Shown in pieces: positions 61,521 through 64,000 of a stretch of 64,000 bases of DNA (the stretch's first letter is position 1; each line of letters begins with the position of its first letter). The notes below the pieces were generated by a model. The model worked only from the letters and a program-made list of their open reading frames with translations, made no database searches and was not told where the DNA came from. The DNA is taken from contig OZ026561.1 of the NCBI GenBank assembly GCA_964020155.1, positions 3,105,547 through 3,169,546 of the forward strand, read 5' to 3'. Position numbers and translations under genes: made by a program. Origin of the DNA: Chondrilla cf. caribensis. Its lineage: Eukaryota; Porifera; Demospongiae; Chondrillida; Chondrillidae.

Positions 61521-63788
61521 ATGTGTATGTGCATGTGTATGTGATGCATGATTGTAGGTACAAATGTGAAGTCTTGACATAATGAACATCTTGAAAGATG
61601 GAAATATAACGCTTTTTTTATGTAAGACTCCAGCCTCTGGGGACAGACTTGCAAAACTTTTCTTATCAGAAATTCAACCCAGTATCATTCTTAGGTCGTA
61701 TGTATTGTATACACATAAGGTTTTATGACCTTCAATCTGATCTGATTAAACACATGCACATGTAAAACTATTACAACAACTACCACACACAGGCAGCTTG
61801 TTACTATAAACCATATTGTACTCACCTACACAATCTGTACCATCATTCAAGGGTTGGTATCCTTCCTTGCATGGACACTCAAAGCCAACAACAGTGCCAC
61901 TGCATTGTTGAGAGTCAATGCTCCCAATGGTGTTCAGGCATATCTGGTTCACAGTACAGTTGTGGAGACCACGACTACATTCATCAATATCTGTACATTC
62001 AATGAAAGTACATTAAAAGCAAATAGCACAATATATAGTTAATATTATCATTTTAATATAATTATTATTGTATATTATTTATCATTAGGAATACGTAGTG
62101 AAATGAAATTGAAATGAATAATAGATGAGTACATTAGACACTTCATTGTACATTGTACATGAACTTGGATACATAATTTGTAATCAGTACATATATTCCT
62201 ACATACATACCCACACAATCCAGTCCATCATTGGTGGGTTCAAATCCTTCTCTACATTGGCATACAAATCCTCCTATTGTGTCCACACAACATTGGGTTG
62301 TGGAACAGTTGTGACCACCTTCAGTACATTCGTCAATGTCTGTGTGATGAGGAAATTTGTCAACAAGTATGCCAACCACTATAGCTAAACACTGTACATA
62401 GTCCAGTCTTACAGTGGAATACTGTGACACTGACTTTCACATGTAGTTCTGTCTTCCTTCAGTTTGAAGCCTTGAAAACAATCACACCTGTATGTCCCAA
62501 CCTCATTGATACACACATGTGTGCATTGCCCATCAAATACCGCACAGTCTGAAGGGTCTGTTGAAGAATAAACCATGGCTATGAGTGCCTAAAATTTGTT
62601 GTAGAGTGTACTTAATGAAATATATCAAAACGTACCATTGCACTGTTGATCTTCAGTTTTGGAGGTACAGTTAACAAAGCTTTCATTACAGACATTTTGA
62701 CCTCTACTGGTTCCAGTGACACATTCATCAATGTCTGGGATGTAGAAAGTTACTAGGACTAACAAAGGAGTTACAAAGCTTAGAAGGCCCCTTGAAATAG
62801 CCCCTATCATTCTCTAATGTACAAGTTCATTTTGAAATGGATCAGTGAGGGTTCAAAACTTTGCAAACGCAAAAGGGTCAAAGGGAGATCAAAAGATCCA
62901 AACCATTATTTAAAAATTTCCATAAAGATTTCCAAAGATCCATATTTGACCTACAAATCAATTCATAAAAATTACATTCCAGACTGCTGCAGGTGATATA
63001 TCATTGGTTTGCAAACTTGTGTACCCTAGCCTGATCTTTCAAAATGGAGTATATGTTTACAAATACTTTGGTGTTAAAATCTAAGAATAATATTTATTCC
63101 ATGGTTGTGTTGGTTTATTGCATGGTTGTAGCCAGCAAGTTAGAGAGCAGCAGGTGTACACTCACCGATGCACTCATTCTGTGCATTCAATGTGTAACCA
63201 TAGTTACAGCAGCAGGAAGGATGACTACTGGAACTGAGACATCCATGAGCATTTTTACAGGTTTCAACAGACTCACAGCAGATGGGAACTGAGAGGGTAG
63301 GGAGGATTGAATATGTCACAGCATAGGTACAAATCATGCAGATTACATGCATGTAGTTATTAAAATGCACACACAAACACAACACACCATGTACTATGGC
63401 CTCACAGCATAAAACTATATTCTGCAGTGTTTCTATAACAACTAACCACACTCATCTCCTGCTAATTCATATCCAGTTCTACACAGACAAGTGTATCCAC
63501 AGGGTAGATTAGTGCATCCGTGAGCATTGACACAAGGTGATGGAGACTGACTGCACTCATCAAGTTCTGTGAATAACATAATAAAGTGAAGAAGTGAGTG
63601 ATAATGGAGGGAGAAAGTGAATTAGAATGGATCAATATGTATTAGTGACATACATATTATTTGATTTGCACAAGACAATGGTAGTTTTCACCACTTACCA
63701 TCTTCACATGTGCACCGAGGACATCCACTTGGGCAAAGACATGTGCCATTATCTGCACAACTTCCCGTAGAACATGAGCGACATGCCA
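53849..63788 (-). CDS. Gene B: mosaic protein paralogue, 3' part (13 exons, 5'-incomplete)
   Basis: Exons on the minus strand: 63788-63699, 63566-63447, 63288-63166, 62734-62636, 62557-62435, 62339-62211, 61990-61826, 60673-60551, 60094-59708, 59251-57879, 57806-57683, 57611-54111 and 54045-53849. The first twelve match gene A exons 17-28 exactly in length and phase and are open. The product carries the Cys knot, EGF array, two CCPs, EGF plus unknown region, coiled coils, Cys-rich part, RRRRQAE site and two Ig domains. The upstream NIDO and any SRCR/M8 exons would lie past position 64000. The last exon is unlike that of gene A. The intact frames imply that the gene is under constraint. Confidence 0.83.
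54111..57611 (-). CDS. Gene B exon 28': coiled coils, Cys-rich region, furin-like site, two Ig domains
   Basis: 3501 nt, the same length as gene A exon 28. Most of the protein is unchanged, but the Cys-rich stretch (about 56370-56590) carries many replacements while every Cys is kept except one exchanged position. For example, A has RKRICDCPTVTTCPC and B has RQKICECPTLTICSC. Ig landmarks YQWKKDDVVLP and FRWYFKSK are conserved. The donor A|gtgagt at 54111 is retained. Confidence 0.85.
57683..59251 (-). CDS. Gene B exons 26'-27'
   Basis: 57879-59251 (1373 nt) and 57683-57806 (124 nt), identical in length to gene A. The EGF start reads CLHGGLCTAVGTDLFTCNCS. Downstream, about 80 residues differ often from A (HPKDELILEFTSTSLIPLRR against QPKDELILEFTSVFLIPSRF), while the following Cys-containing region is nearly unchanged. 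Confidence 0.8.
59708..63788 (-). CDS. Gene B exons 17'-25': Cys/EGF array and tandem CCPs
   Basis: Nine symmetric 1-1 exons with the same lengths as in gene A (90, 120, 123, 99, 123, 129, 165, 123 and 387 nt). EGFs include DIDECTEGGHNCSTTQCCVD and DIDECSRGLHNCTVNQICLN; the CCP pair is at 59708-60094. Introns align with A apart from microsatellites. One donor changed to GTCAGT (62432-62434) but is still usable. Confidence 0.86.
61464..61519. repeat. (GT)n microsatellite
   Basis: Paralogous to 15738-15806 in the intron between exons 23' and 24'. A (TA)n run lies close by at 61130-61155. Confidence 0.95.
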
Positions 63789-64000
63789 CTGTGGAAATGA
63801 AGGAATTGATTTGACTAGGTAAAAATAAAATTTCACAAATTGAATGATTATGTGCTGCACACAGGTGGTGATAAGCATGAATGCAAACTGGAGGGAATAA
63901 TATGTATGGAAGTGTGTAGGTACCTATGTTGAACACCTACAATTGATTCATCATTATTCTAGGCCATTTCTATTATCAAGCTAGGACATCAGTTACATTC

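Larger units (their letters stand above)
42947..63800. repeat. Duplication block B (direct repeat of 2107-18160)
   Basis: Same gene order and orientation as block A: receptor 3' exons, spacer, M8 exon-8 relic, FN3-like exon, mosaic gene 3' part. Block B differs by an extra FN3-like copy, about 3.6 kb of unique sequence (48950-52610), a hairpin-ended element and a replaced last exon. The far edge may lie beyond the window, since similarity is still present near 63800. Confidence 0.9.

Overview
This is a window of intron-rich, A+T-rich animal DNA. It has canonical GT..AG splice sites, long CA/GT microsatellites and many short non-coding transposons. The protein content is a class C (GABA-B-type) GPCR next to very large secreted mosaics of leishmanolysin, SRCR, nidogen (NIDO), EGF, CCP/sushi and Ig modules. 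That mix suggests an early-branching marine metazoan, most likely a sponge. The organism call is an inference; nothing here proves the species.

Layout. (1) 95-2910, + strand: the 3' half of a GABA-B-like receptor; its 5' end lies outside the window. (2) 7973-33951, - strand: one very large gene, 'gene A'. I could trace 29 exons in which every splice phase agrees, giving about 3,251 codons from a signal peptide to a stop. Domain order: signal peptide, leishmanolysin-like (M8) domain with altered active-site residues, Cys-rich knot, SRCR, NIDO, Cys-rich/EGF array, two CCPs, EGF plus an unrecognised region, coiled-coil and Cys-rich region, furin-like site, two Ig domains, Cys-rich tail. (3) 34.0-42.9 kb: a mobile-element-rich spacer with two near-identical inverted hAT-like elements, minisatellites, relic EGF sequence and exon-like fragments. 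(4) 42.95-63.8 kb: a second, direct-orientation copy ('block B') of 2.1-18.15 kb ('block A'). It carries the last two exons of the receptor and the 3' two thirds of a second mosaic gene, 'gene B' (53849-63788, - strand, continuing past the window).

How the pieces relate. The receptor and the mosaic gene are convergent in both blocks. One edge of the duplication falls in a CA-rich tract immediately upstream of the penultimate receptor exon, so the second receptor copy is a truncated fragment. The internal exons of gene B match gene A in length and are open, so B looks functional. Its last exon has been replaced by an unrelated 65-residue tail, and its differences from A look concentrated in two short patches. 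Three copies of a 299-nt fibronectin-III-like exon (7355, 48468 and 52806) all have the splice phase needed to act as alternative last exons.

Comparing the two blocks gives natural empty sites. These show that an 839-bp TTAA-flanked element (6054-6892) and a 764-bp hairpin-ended element (46507-47270) are mobile. The hairpin element belongs to a three-member family whose long terminal stems keep base pairing while their middle sequences differ completely between loci. I do not recognise this family, and it is the most unusual DNA structure in the window. I found no rRNA, tRNA or CRISPR features.
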